Assembly: GCA_031292055.1 (NCBI GenBank)
Contig: JARLHV010000069.1
Location: forward strand, 1-39,922
DNA: 39,922 nt
Source of the DNA: Desulfosporosinus sp.
Lineage (GTDB): Bacteria > Bacillota > Desulfitobacteriia > Desulfitobacteriales > Desulfitobacteriaceae
Direction: 5' to 3'
In this document: positions 1-8,177 of the stretch, one piece after another
How positions within the stretch are numbered: position 1 is the stretch's first letter
Layout: each line of letters starts with the position of its first letter
The notes under the pieces: model-generated
Seen by the model: only the letters and a program-made list of their open reading frames with translations
The model's database searches: none
What the model was told of the DNA's origin: nothing
Position numbers and translations under genes: made by a program

Positions 1-24
1 CAAGTCATGATGCCTTGGATAGTT

Positions 25-86
25 TGCGTCAGACAAGGAGGCATGTGCCCCTCATAGCGGGGCTATTAGGGGCATATGCCGACGCA
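25..86. repeat. Imperfect long inverted repeat at left edge
   Basis: Two nested inverted arms are visible. The outer arm TGCGTC (25-30) pairs with GACGCA (81-86). The inner arm GGCATGTGCCCCT (40-52) pairs with AGGGGCATATGCC (68-80) with one mismatch. The element is not followed by a T run, so a simple terminator is unlikely. It lies outside any gene I can support and looks like a dispersed REP-like element or a structured RNA remnant. No coding region is evident from 1 to 220. Confidence 0.5.
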
Positions 87-220
87 GTATGACACAAAAT
101 AGACTGGCAGACTGACTAGTTATTTTCTTGAATGTGCCTAATGCTTGAAATTTATGGGCAATCGACAGAATTGATTGTAGCGGGACATTCATTTCAGGAG
201 TGAACCTTAGCGCAGGATAT

Positions 221-259
221 AAAAAGAGGTAGTTGGTCAGAGCGCAACTACCTCTTTTT
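221..259. terminator. Bidirectional intrinsic terminator
   Basis: A perfect 15-bp inverted repeat (221-235 with 245-259, 9-nt loop) begins with AAAAA and ends with TTTTT. It sits 8 nt past the stop of the leftward nitroreductase gene and can end transcripts from either side. Confidence 0.85.
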
Positions 260-267
260 CATGTTTT

Positions 268-825
268 CTAAATGATATTTACCGCATTGTCTTTTCGAGG
301 CGCTGGAGTTGGTGTTTCTGAAGCTGCGTAACCAAAGGCACCTGAGGCAAAGATCTTATTTCCTGAAGGTATGCCCAGGTCGCTGATTAGCTTAGTACCT
401 TCAGGTGTAGTGTCTAATTGAGTGAGGGCATGAATCCAGCAAGAGCCGATGCCCAGTGATGAGGCGGCTAAAAATAGATTTCCCATTGCTAAGGCGCAGT
501 CACATTGAGGTGCGATAGCTTTTTCGTCCCCTGAAACGATGATCAGGGTAGGGGCATTATAAAAGACATGAAAGGTATCCGCTTTAGCCATTTCTTCGAA
601 ATGTGCATTACCTGACTTGAGGAAAATAGCTCGGATAACTTGGTTTATTCTCTGGAGTATTTCCTTGTTTTGCACTACAGTAAAATGCCAAGATTGTTGG
701 TTCATCGCACTGGGAGCAAACTTGCCGGTTTTTAAAATAATTTGTAAGTCGTCATCTTTAAGTTGTTCTGGCGTGTAAGAACGGATGCTGCGGCGGTTTA
801 ATAATGTTTTAATGGTTTCGTTCAT
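268..825 (-). CDS. Nitroreductase family protein
   Basis: The 185-residue product fits the compact FMN-dependent nitroreductase family, which uses NAD(P)H to reduce nitro compounds, quinones or flavins in the cytoplasm. The N-terminal RRSIRSYTPEQL segment is the usual FMN-phosphate-binding arginine stretch of the family. It is followed by the APSAMNQQSWHF segment and a later GIGSCWIHAL stretch typical of the short bacterial members. The ATG start is preceded by AAAGGAG at about 10 nt. It is a single leftward gene closed by the terminator at 221-259. The physiological substrate cannot be told from sequence. Confidence 0.88.
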   Translation of the reverse strand: MNETIKTLLNRRSIRSYTPEQLKDDDLQIILKTGKFAPSAMNQQSWHFTVVQNKEILQRINQVIRAIFLKSGNAHFEEMAKADTFHVFYNAPTLIIVSGDEKAIAPQCDCALAMGNLFLAASSLGIGSCWIHALTQLDTTPEGTKLISDLGIPSGNKIFASGAFGYAASETPTPAPRKDNAVNII

Positions 826-1103
826 CTAAATCAGGCTCCTTTTTTAAATTAAATTACGATGCTTAAGGGTTGTTCACTGAGAAGGCAGGCATATCTAAGT
901 ATGTGTCATAATAGACGATACTACTTTTTCAATAGCTTGTCAAAATTTGGAACAATTTGATTCTGGATTGTAGAAAAAGCTGAAATACCATGGTCAAAAG
1001 GGAACTGAAAGATGTTTCTTTTAGTCACAAAATAGGATCTTGCGACTTGATTCTTGTGTATTCGACATGCAGATAATGATACAATTTAAATAATCCTTTG
1101 TGT
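826..1103. other. Gene-free stretch upstream of the nitroreductase
   Basis: No convincing ORF is present on either strand. The stretch must hold the promoter of the leftward nitroreductase gene, but no clear -35/-10 pair stands out to me. It runs into the repeat block at 1104-1257. Confidence 0.4.
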
Positions 1104-1157
1104 GCAACTAAGGCGGCCACTTTCGCCAAGGCTTGGTGCCAGCCAAGTTTCTTTATA
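1104..1157. repeat. Dispersed repeat copy 1 (GGCGGCC...GCCAAG type)
   Basis: About 54 nt, starting GCAACTAAGGCGGCC and ending CCAAGTTTCTTTATA. It matches the copy at 1204-1257 apart from a few substitutions and single-base indels. Each copy contains a small hairpin, CTTGG...CCAAG. Such intergenic repeats are non-coding. Confidence 0.75.
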
Positions 1158-1162
1158 CTATC

Positions 1163-1193
1163 AGAAAGTATAAACTTGCGTTATATACTTTCT
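1163..1193. repeat. Inverted repeat between the two dispersed repeat copies
   Basis: AGAAAGTATA (1163-1172) pairs perfectly with TATACTTTCT (1184-1193) around an 11-nt loop. It lies centrally between the two direct repeats, so the three parts look like one composite intergenic element. Confidence 0.6.
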
Positions 1194-1203
1194 AAGCATA
1201 AGG

Positions 1204-1257
1204 GCAACTAGGCGGCCGCCTTCGCCAAGGCTTGGCGCCAGCCAAGTTTTCTTTATA
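1204..1257. repeat. Dispersed repeat copy 2
   Basis: Second copy of the repeat at 1104-1157, in the same orientation, exactly 100 nt downstream. It carries the more symmetrical versions of the inner palindromes (GGCGGCCGCC, CTTGGCGCCAGCCAAG). Confidence 0.75.
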
Positions 1258-1293
1258 TTATTCGGGTTAGAGCGATAAGAAAGGAAGCGGATT

Positions 1294-1344
1294 ATGATTA
1301 GGGATATTAGAATAAAAACCTTGAAATACACGCTTGACGTGTAG
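1294..1344 (+). CDS. Possible 16-residue leader ORF before the amidohydrolase
   Basis: An ATG preceded by AAAGGAAGCGG at good distance opens a 16-codon frame (MIRDIRIKTLKYTLDV) that ends in TAG only 4 nt before the ATG of the next gene. The downstream gene itself has a poor ribosome site, so translation may be handed on by coupling. The peptide resembles nothing I know. It could equally be a chance ORF. Confidence 0.3.
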   Translation: MIRDIRIKTLKYTLDV

Positions 1345-1348
1345 GGCG

Positions 1349-2515
1349 ATGTATATTGCGTGCAGTGCAGAACAAAAAATCTTCGAGATTCCGGCGCAAG
1401 GAGAAGCGGTCGTCGCCGGGTATTGGAGCCCTGAACTGGGGTTGTGCTCTCAGTCTGTGCTTTTGCAATGGCGGGAGGGTAAGGTCAGTTCTTTGCAGCC
1501 GAGCAGGGATTTAGAAAACTTCTCGCCAAAAACACAGCTTTGGGATTCCTATTTTCTCTTGCCCGGCTGGAGCGATGCGCATGTGCATTTGGCGTTAGAC
1601 AGCCTTGATTTTTTTAAGTGCTTGGAAAATTGGGCGCAGCCGGCCTTGATCGAAGCCAATATGCAACGATTCTTGTGTCATTATCTGGAGAGGGGAATTG
1701 TGGCGATTCGCGATGGGGGTGACTTACCAGCCTTTGCTTGGCGGGCTAAAAATAAGGTTATGGAAGAAGTTTGGCTGGGACCTAAGGTCATAGCGGTGCA
1801 TGAGGCCGTGAATCGAGCAGGAATGTATGGCCGGTTTCTGGGGCGTGGCTTTAAGAATATTTTAGAGTGGCGGGAAAAAGAAGAGGAGTTTTTCGGACAG
1901 GGCTTAGACCAACTTAAAGTCGTCGTCACAGGGTTGATCAAGTTTAACGATTTTCAGAAGGTCGGTCCAACGCAATGGGCGGTTGAGGATCTTGCCGAGC
2001 TGGTCGAGGCGGCTCATGGTCGGGGGATACCTGTCATGGCGCATGCCAGTGGGGAAGAGGGAATTTCGGTGTCCATCGCGGCGGGGGTGGATTCGATTGA
2101 ACATGGGTATTACATGACGGGCGCACAACTTGAGCGCATGCGCGAAAAAGGGATTGCTTGGATCCCAACTGTGGCGCCCATTGGCAATATTTTAAAATAT
2201 CCAACCGAGCGTTACTCTTCCCATGAAATCGATACCTTGCAACGGATTCTAGCGGGACAGCTTACTAAAATCTACGAGGCCTATCATTTAAATGTCCGCC
2301 TGGGTGTTGGTACAGATGCCGGAGCTTATCAGGTGCAGCACGCCGAGAGCCTGTATGATGAGATGGAGTGGCTGGTTCAAGCAGGAATTCCTAAACTGGA
2401 AGTTTACAGAATGGCGACTCAGGAAAATGCCCGGATTCTCGGAAGTCCTGAATTGGGGAGATTAGAGGTTGGAACCCCTATGAAGTTACTGCAGCTAGGG
2501 AATGGCTTAGTCTAG
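1349..2515 (+). CDS. Metal-dependent amidohydrolase family protein
   Basis: About 388 residues of an amidohydrolase-superfamily TIM barrel related to imidazolonepropionase/prolidase-like enzymes. Visible metal-site elements are the DAHVHL motif after the small N-terminal beta domain, a lysine in VVVTGLIKFND (possible carboxylated bridge), the histidines of VMAHASGEEG and SIEHGYYM, and the aspartate in GVGTDAGAY. The C-terminal AT.ENARILG and KLLQL segments are typical of cytosolic cyclic amidohydrolases. An in-frame TTG at 1334 would add five residues, but neither start has a strong Shine-Dalgarno site. A stop lies in frame at 1322. The substrate is unknown. The next gene follows after 37 nt and may share the transcript. 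Confidence 0.85.
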   Translation: MYIACSAEQKIFEIPAQGEAVVAGYWSPELGLCSQSVLLQWREGKVSSLQPSRDLENFSPKTQLWDSYFLLPGWSDAHVHLALDSLDFFKCLENWAQPALIEANMQRFLCHYLERGIVAIRDGGDLPAFAWRAKNKVMEEVWLGPKVIAVHEAVNRAGMYGRFLGRGFKNILEWREKEEEFFGQGLDQLKVVVTGLIKFNDFQKVGPTQWAVEDLAELVEAAHGRGIPVMAHASGEEGISVSIAAGVDSIEHGYYMTGAQLERMREKGIAWIPTVAPIGNILKYPTERYSSHEIDTLQRILAGQLTKIYEAYHLNVRLGVGTDAGAYQVQHAESLYDEMEWLVQAGIPKLEVYRMATQENARILGSPELGRLEVGTPMKLLQLGNGLV

Positions 2516-2552
2516 ACTGCGCTGATCAAATAATTATTATAGGAGGTCTGGT

Positions 2553-3386
2553 ATGAATAGAACGCTTAATGCCATGTATTTCAGTGCGACGGGTACGACC
2601 AAAAAAGTGGTCTCTGGAATAGCAGAGACCATTGCTAAGCAAACTTCAAAGACTGTAGGTGGGGAAATAGGCATCAATACGCTTGATTTCACCTTGCCGG
2701 GAGCGAGAATAAATCCTGTGTCTTTTGCAGAGGACGATATTGTCATTATTGGCGTGCCGGTCTATGCGGGCAGAGTTCCTAATGTCTTACTAAAGTATTT
2801 AAATTCTATTACAGGTAAGGGTGCCTTAGCTGTCCCTGTGGTTGTGTATGGTAACAGAAACTATGATGATGCCTTAATTGAGTTAAAAGATATTCTTGAG
2901 TCGAATGGTTTTAAAGTCATTGCGGGGGGCGCATTTATCGGCGAGCATTCATTTTCAACCATTCTTGCCAAAAACAGACCGGATCAACAAGATCTGGCCA
3001 TAGTCGCTGATTTTGCCAATCAAATTTGTACCAAACTATTGACACAGCCGGAATTTCAACCTGTCGCTGTCAAGGGCACGGCCAAACCGTATCGGAAACA
3101 TTATATGCCTAAAAACAACGATGGCAGTCCAGTGGATATTAGAAAGGTTTCGCCAAAAACGAATAGTAATTGTATTGATTGTAAACTTTGTGTCACGGTC
3201 TGTCCTATGGGTTCGATTGATGCGGAAGATGTCTCTAAATTAACTGGAATTTGTATTAAATGTGGGGCGTGTATTAAAAAATGTCCGACGCAGGCCAAAT
3301 ATTATGATGATCAAGATTATTTAAGACATAAACAGGAATTAGAAATCGAGTGTACTTTGCGCAGAGAACCAGAATTATTTCTCTAA
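2553..3386 (+). CDS. EFR1-type flavodoxin/ferredoxin fusion protein
   Basis: The 277-residue protein joins a flavodoxin-like N-terminal half to a C-terminal bacterial ferredoxin domain. The N-terminal YFSATGTTKKV loop is the FMN-phosphate binding pattern. GVPVYAGRVP resembles the second flavin loop. Two CxxCxxCxxxCP motifs, in CIDCKLCVTVCP and CIKCGACIKKCP, would hold two 4Fe-4S clusters. Such EFR1 proteins are soluble anaerobic electron carriers whose partners are mostly undefined. The ATG has a strong AGGAGG site. The gene stands between the amidohydrolase and the spermidine genes with no obvious functional link. Confidence 0.9.
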   Translation: MNRTLNAMYFSATGTTKKVVSGIAETIAKQTSKTVGGEIGINTLDFTLPGARINPVSFAEDDIVIIGVPVYAGRVPNVLLKYLNSITGKGALAVPVVVYGNRNYDDALIELKDILESNGFKVIAGGAFIGEHSFSTILAKNRPDQQDLAIVADFANQICTKLLTQPEFQPVAVKGTAKPYRKHYMPKNNDGSPVDIRKVSPKTNSNCIDCKLCVTVCPMGSIDAEDVSKLTGICIKCGACIKKCPTQAKYYDDQDYLRHKQELEIECTLRREPELFL

Positions 3387-3501
3387 ATAGAACAATATTG
3401 TGCTATAAATATGTGTTCCAGGCTATTTTTCTTGATTATTCAAAGTGGTTTATGTATAATTTGCATGGTAATTCAATAAAAGTGATTTGGAGGGTGCTGA
3501 A

Positions 3502-4701
3502 ATGGGAAAAGCTTTGATTATCGGCGCTGGCGGAGTTGCTAGTGTTGCAATTCATAAATGTTGCCAGAATCCAGATGTATTTGAAGAAATTTGTATAGCG
3601 AGCAGAACTGTCGAAAAATGTGAAGCTATCAAAAACAAATTGGCTGGAAGTCGCACAAAAATTCAAACCGCGCAGCTTGATGCTGATAATACCGACTTGG
3701 TCATTGAGTTGATCAAGAGCTTTAAGCCAGATATCGTTATTAACCTGGCACTTCCTTACCAAGACTTGACGATTATGGATGCCTGTTTGGCGACGGGTGT
3801 TGATTATCTGGATACTGCTAATTACGAGCCGCCCGATCTGGCGAAATTTGAATACAAATGGCAGTGGGCCTATCGGGAGAAATTTGCGCAGGCAGGGTTG
3901 ACCGCGTTGTTAGGAAGTGGTTTTGATCCTGGGGTTACCAGTGTTTTCTGCGCTTATGCTCAGAAACATTATTTTGATGAAATCCATTCTATTGATATTG
4001 TGGATGCCAATGCCGGCGATCATGGCTATCCTTTCGCCACGAATTTTAACCCTGAGATAAATATTCGGGAAATTACTGCCAACGGCAGGTACTTTGAAAA
4101 CGGTTCGTGGGTCGAGACGGATCCTCTCTCTCTGAAAAAAGTTTATGATCTTCCTGAGATTGGCCCCAAAAACATTTATCTTATGTACCATGAAGAACTA
4201 GAATCCTTAGCCGTTCATATCAAGGGAATTAAGCGGATACGATTTTGGATGACTTTTTCTGATAATTATCTTAATCATTTACATGTGTTGGAAAATGTGG
4301 GGATGACTTCGATTGAGCCCATTAATTTTGAGGGGCAGCAGATCATTCCCTTGCATTTCTTAAAGGCTTTGCTTCCCGATCCAGCATCCTTAGGGCCGAG
4401 AACGAAAGGAAAAACGAATATCGGTTGCCTTATGCAAGGGGTTAAAGATGGCAAGCCTAAAACCTATTATGTTTACAATGTTTGTGATCATCAAGAATGT
4501 TATGCCGAGGTGGGGTCGCAGGCAATTTCCTATACGACAGGGGTTCCGGCCATGATTGGGGCAATGTTAATGCTCCAAGGGATTTGGAAAAAACCTGGGG
4601 TATTTAATGTTGAAGAATTTGATCCCGATCCCTTTATGGAAGCGCTCACTAAATACGGTCTACCGTGGCAGGAAAGTTTCTCGCCAACTCTTCTTGATTG
4701 A
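3502..4701 (+). CDS. Carboxynorspermidine synthase (saccharopine dehydrogenase family)
   Basis: The product condenses a diamine (putrescine or diaminopropane) with aspartate semialdehyde using NADPH to give carboxyspermidine/carboxynorspermidine. The 399-residue chain starts MGKALIIGAGGVASVA, a Rossmann dinucleotide fold. It has the family's SGFDPGVTSVF segment and the C-terminal TTGVPAMIGAMLM helix. The ATG at 3502 is preferred because GGAGGG lies 8 nt before it; an upstream TTG at 3487 overlaps that ribosome site. Only 9 nt separate it from the decarboxylase that takes its product, so they form an operon. I read the pair as the SAM-independent spermidine route. Confidence 0.9.
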   Translation: MGKALIIGAGGVASVAIHKCCQNPDVFEEICIASRTVEKCEAIKNKLAGSRTKIQTAQLDADNTDLVIELIKSFKPDIVINLALPYQDLTIMDACLATGVDYLDTANYEPPDLAKFEYKWQWAYREKFAQAGLTALLGSGFDPGVTSVFCAYAQKHYFDEIHSIDIVDANAGDHGYPFATNFNPEINIREITANGRYFENGSWVETDPLSLKKVYDLPEIGPKNIYLMYHEELESLAVHIKGIKRIRFWMTFSDNYLNHLHVLENVGMTSIEPINFEGQQIIPLHFLKALLPDPASLGPRTKGKTNIGCLMQGVKDGKPKTYYVYNVCDHQECYAEVGSQAISYTTGVPAMIGAMLMLQGIWKKPGVFNVEEFDPDPFMEALTKYGLPWQESFSPTLLD

Positions 4702-4710
4702 GGTGTATTA

Positions 4711-5850
4711 ATGGAGCTTGATTTTACGGCACTTCCCTCACCTTGTTATGTTGTGGATCAAAGACTTTTAGTAAGAAATCTTGAAATCCTGCGTTCTGTA
4801 CAACAACGTACAGGCTGTAAAATTTTGCTTGCTTTAAAAGGATTTTCAATGTATTCGGTATTTCCTCTCGTGGGCAACTATCTGCAGGGGGTCACGGCCA
4901 GCTCATTGTTTGAGGCGAGGCTGGGTCATGAAGAAATGGGTAAAGAAGTTCATAGTTACGCACCGGCTTATATTGAGGAGGAATTTGCGGAAATCCTCCT
5001 CAATTGTGACCATATTATCTTTAATTCTTTTGCTCAATGGCAGAGATTCAAAGCCAAAGTAAGAGCGGTTAAGGACAAAAAAATTAGCTGTGGCATCCGC
5101 ATCAACCCTGAGTATTCGGAGATAGAGACCCCTCTTTATGATCCCTGCTTTCAGTATTCAAGACTGGGTGTGACCTTGGCCAATTTTCGACCTGAAGAGC
5201 TTGAAGGTCTGGAAGGGCTTCATTTTCATACAATGTGTGAGCAGAATTCGGATACTCTGGCACGTACGATTCAGGTGGTTGACCAAAAATTTGGGGAATT
5301 TATCAAAACAATGAAATGGCTCAATTTTGGTGGAGGGCATCATATTACCAGACCGGGTTATGATATTGAAAGTCTGGTTCGTTCAATCATGTTTTTTCAG
5401 GACAAATATGGCGTGTCGATCTACCTCGAACCGGGTGAAGCTGTCGCTTTAAACACGGGTTTTCTCGCTGTCAAGGTCCTTGACCTAGTGGACAATGGTA
5501 TGAAAATTGCCATTCTGGATACTTCAGCAGCTTGTCACATGCCGGATGTGCTGGAAATGCCTTACAGACCAAGGATAATCGATGCTGGAGAGCCGGGCGA
5601 ATATCCTTATACTTACAGACTGGGCGGTCTGACCTGTCTTGCCGGCGACATCATTGGCGACTATTCTTTTAAGCAACCCCTAAAACCAGGGGACAGACTT
5701 GTATTTTGTGACATGGCCCACTATACTATGGTCAAAAACAATACCTTCAATGGCGTAAATCTCCCTGCGATCGCACTTTTCAGCGCTGAAGAAGGCCTTA
5801 AGATTATTAGGCAATTTGGTTATCAAGATTTTAAAACTCGTTTATCTTGA
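4711..5850 (+). CDS. nspC: Carboxynorspermidine decarboxylase
   Basis: A PLP-dependent, alanine-racemase-fold decarboxylase that removes the carboxyl group from carboxyspermidine/carboxynorspermidine. The PLP lysine is K43 in LLALKGFSMYS. GLHFHTMCEQNSDTL, NFGGGHHI and the phosphate-binding EPGEAVALNTG follow. The partner-subunit active-site part is the CLAGDIIGDY region. At 379 residues it has the usual length. It is translated just after the synthase (9 nt gap, GAGGTG ribosome site) and closed by the long hairpin at 6004-6059. Confidence 0.92.
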   Translation: MELDFTALPSPCYVVDQRLLVRNLEILRSVQQRTGCKILLALKGFSMYSVFPLVGNYLQGVTASSLFEARLGHEEMGKEVHSYAPAYIEEEFAEILLNCDHIIFNSFAQWQRFKAKVRAVKDKKISCGIRINPEYSEIETPLYDPCFQYSRLGVTLANFRPEELEGLEGLHFHTMCEQNSDTLARTIQVVDQKFGEFIKTMKWLNFGGGHHITRPGYDIESLVRSIMFFQDKYGVSIYLEPGEAVALNTGFLAVKVLDLVDNGMKIAILDTSAACHMPDVLEMPYRPRIIDAGEPGEYPYTYRLGGLTCLAGDIIGDYSFKQPLKPGDRLVFCDMAHYTMVKNNTFNGVNLPAIALFSAEEGLKIIRQFGYQDFKTRLS

Positions 5851-6003
5851 GAAGTGGTTGCTTGGCTGAAGATTGAATCGTTTGGTGAGGGATTTTAGGA
5901 ATGATTTAGTTGCCAGCGAGGCCCTTCTCTAGCCAAGCGAGCATAATCAGGCTTGTTTTAGGATTCAGGCTGTGCTCAGGCGCAGACTGAACCTTCTCTT
6001 TGT

Positions 6004-6059
6004 TAAGCTAATAAGGAACACCCACTTAATCAAAGAAGTGGGTGTTCCTTATTAGCTTA
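6004..6059. terminator. Perfect 24-bp hairpin, terminator after nspC; member of a hairpin family
   Basis: The arms 6004-6027 and 6036-6059 are perfectly complementary with an 8-nt loop. Its core (AATAAGGAACACCC then AAGTGGGTGT) recurs in degenerate form at 14841-14886 and 16100-16143. No long T run follows, so termination would depend on stem strength. Confidence 0.65.
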
Positions 6060-6173
6060 TTAGTCAATCAACTATTTCACGGGCATGCCATTTAAGAAGA
6101 ATGTCCAAAAAACATTCCTAAACTATGGCAATAGTGTTAAAATAGTGTAGTATATAAAAAAGGAGGGTTTTTT

Positions 6174-6653
6174 ATGAAAATCGCCGTTGTTTATTACAGC
6201 AAGACTGGAAATACCCAAAAGGTCGCCGATCTTATTGCGGAGGGTGCTAACAAGATTCCCAATGTAGAAGTGAAATGTATGTCTATCGAAGCGCTTGATA
6301 ATGACTTCTTAACGGAAGTTAAGGCAGTTATCATTGGCTCCCCAACAATTGCGGGAACGTTTGCTTGGCAATTAAAACAATGGTTGGATGCAGCTAAAAA
6401 TGTCGGTGGAAAACTTGGTGCCGTTTTTGCGACAGCTAATTATGTCGGTGGTGGAGCAGAGGTGGCTGAGTTAGCATTGATTGCAGAGTTGTTGGTCAAA
6501 GGGATGTTGGTCTATTCGTCGGGCGTTGCTGAGGGACAACCTTTTATACATTATGGTGCGGTGTGTATTCAAGATGGGGATGAAGGCCAGAAAGAAAGGG
6601 CCAGAATATTTGGGGAAAGAATTGCTAGGAAAGTCGTAGAACTGTTCAGTTAA
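6174..6653 (+). CDS. Flavodoxin family protein
   Basis: A 159-residue single-domain flavodoxin. SKTGNTQKVADLI (residues 9-21) is the FMN-phosphate loop. GSPTIAGTFAWQLKQWLD and ATANYVGGGAE correspond to the flavin-contacting loops. It is a cytoplasmic low-potential electron carrier or a quinone-reductase-like flavoprotein. The ATG follows AAAGGAGGG at 7 nt, a strong site. It is monocistronic, bounded by the hairpins at 6004-6059 and 6681-6708. The partner enzyme is not evident from neighbours. Confidence 0.9.
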   Translation: MKIAVVYYSKTGNTQKVADLIAEGANKIPNVEVKCMSIEALDNDFLTEVKAVIIGSPTIAGTFAWQLKQWLDAAKNVGGKLGAVFATANYVGGGAEVAELALIAELLVKGMLVYSSGVAEGQPFIHYGAVCIQDGDEGQKERARIFGERIARKVVELFS

Positions 6654-6680
6654 ATCACCTATTCAGGGCTTGAATTATTT

Positions 6681-6711
6681 ATCCCACGGATCAGAAGATC
6701 CGTGGGATTTT
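6681..6711 (+). terminator. Intrinsic terminator after the flavodoxin gene
   Basis: ATCCCACGGATC (6681-6692) pairs perfectly with 6697-6708 around an AGAA loop, then TTTT-A-T follows. It lies 28 nt past the flavodoxin stop. Confidence 0.85.
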
Positions 6712-6788
6712 AATATTCAGGTAATCGGTAGTTTGCTTGCTGTTAACTGGATCATTTAAGGCAAAACAAGATTGGTTTTGCTGGTAAC

Positions 6789-7847
6789 TTAGGAAAGCCA
6801 TAATCCGGAGATGGTTTCGCGGAAGGAGCGATAGAGGATCTTTTTTTGCAGGGCCGCTTTATTAGCTTTGATTTTACTCAAATTTTCCATATATACTTTA
6901 TTGCGTCCGAGTTGTTTGGCTAAATAGAGGGCGCTATCGGCATTATTAATAAAATTAGCAATTGAATCAAAGGGTTTAGGTATTATCTCGGCAATACCTA
7001 AACTAATTGTAACGCATTCGTCGACATGAGAATGGTGTTGTTTCAGAGTTAACATCTCGATGGATTTTCTCATCGTCTCAGCAACATGAAAGGCACCTTT
7101 CTTATCTGTATTAGGCAAGACAACACAGAATTCTTCTCCGCCGTAACGAGCTACAAAATCATCGGGGCGCTTAACGCTTGAAGCTAAAGTCTTTGCGACC
7201 AGAATTAAACAATCATCCCCTTTAACGTGACCATAAGTATCATTATAGGCTTTAAAATTATCGATATCGATCATGAGCAAGGAGAGTGGTAGTTGTTCTC
7301 GCAGCGCAGTTTTCCAATATCTCTCAATAGCTTGATCGAAGTGACGGCGATTGGGTATTCCCGTTAAGCCATCCAGAGTTGAGAGGGTCTCTAATTGATT
7401 ATTGACTGCTTTGAGTTTAAGGAGTTCCTCAGCGTTTGATTCTAGTAATTCAGCTTGTTGGCTGAGTAATTTTTGTTGTTGGTAGAGGGCTAAGAATATT
7501 CGCACTTTGTTTCTCAGGATCACAGGTTCGATTGGTTTGGTCAAAAAATCAACCACGCCTAGCTCATGTCCTTGGCAGAGGGACCCTTGATCAAAGGTTT
7601 TGCCTGCCATAAAAATAATGGGTATCGCAGTGCTTGTTAAGCGATCTATAGCGAACATTTCTAAATCAAGGATTAAAAGTGCAAACTCGTAGTGTTGCAG
7701 GTAGTCTAATGCTTCTTGACTGGACTTTGCTGTAATTATGTTGCAGTCAATGTTATTAAGGTAGCCTATTAACATCAGTTGATGTTCAGGCTTATCATCC
7801 ACGATTAATAGGTTGATTTGAACAGTGTTCAGTACATATGTGTTCAC
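6789..7847 (-). CDS. Response regulator with diguanylate cyclase (REC-GGDEF)
   Basis: Makes c-di-GMP from two GTP. An N-terminal receiver domain shows the acidic pair at residues 17-18 (IVDDKPE), the phospho-acceptor D61 in LLILDLEM, and K104 in FLTKPIEP. A coiled linker leads to a GGDEF domain with signature GGEEF (236-240). A product-inhibition I-site of RxxD form (RPDD) ends five residues before the signature. The receiver is about ten residues shorter than usual between the phospho-acceptor and the IPIIF strand. A GTG start at 7847 is preferred because GGAG precedes it by 10 nt; a longer TTG start at 7874 lacks a ribosome site. No histidine kinase gene is adjacent. Confidence 0.88.
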   Translation of the reverse strand: MNTYVLNTVQINLLIVDDKPEHQLMLIGYLNNIDCNIITAKSSQEALDYLQHYEFALLILDLEMFAIDRLTSTAIPIIFMAGKTFDQGSLCQGHELGVVDFLTKPIEPVILRNKVRIFLALYQQQKLLSQQAELLESNAEELLKLKAVNNQLETLSTLDGLTGIPNRRHFDQAIERYWKTALREQLPLSLLMIDIDNFKAYNDTYGHVKGDDCLILVAKTLASSVKRPDDFVARYGGEEFCVVLPNTDKKGAFHVAETMRKSIEMLTLKQHHSHVDECVTISLGIAEIIPKPFDSIANFINNADSALYLAKQLGRNKVYMENLSKIKANKAALQKKILYRSFRETISGLWLS

Positions 7848-8177
7848 TTTATTCACGCTCCAAGTTATAAACAAATTAAAAACATTTGATTACTTATTAT
7901 ATCGGACTAGGGAGGCTAAAGCTTAAGTTATATTTGATATTATTATAATAAAGACGGTTAGTAATGTCCAACAATAGCAAAACCCCTTCTGAAATCCTGT
8001 CCTAATGGAGATTCGAGAGGGAGCCATCATTCGTTTAATTTTTCTGAATTGTATTCTAGTCTATTTAGTAGTCCTAGTTTATAATATATGGGTTGGAACA
8101 TCTTCCCTGGATCACCTCACTGGGTGATCTTATAATAAGCTACTATAAAGCTAACGAGAAGAAAGTAGGGTGCAAAT
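7848..8177. other. Intergenic leader between the cyclase gene and ilvB
   Basis: Holds both divergent promoters. A TATAAT at 8080-8085 is the best -10 for ilvB but has no good -35. A 7-bp hairpin GATCACC...GGTGATC (8110-8129) follows without a T run. I do not see the T-box consensus that often controls branched-chain amino-acid genes. Confidence 0.4.

Noticed and set aside
7848..8177. A T-box leader before ilvB.
   Set aside because: No AGGGUGGNACCGCG-like block and no terminator/antiterminator pair were found; only a 7-bp hairpin without a T run is present.
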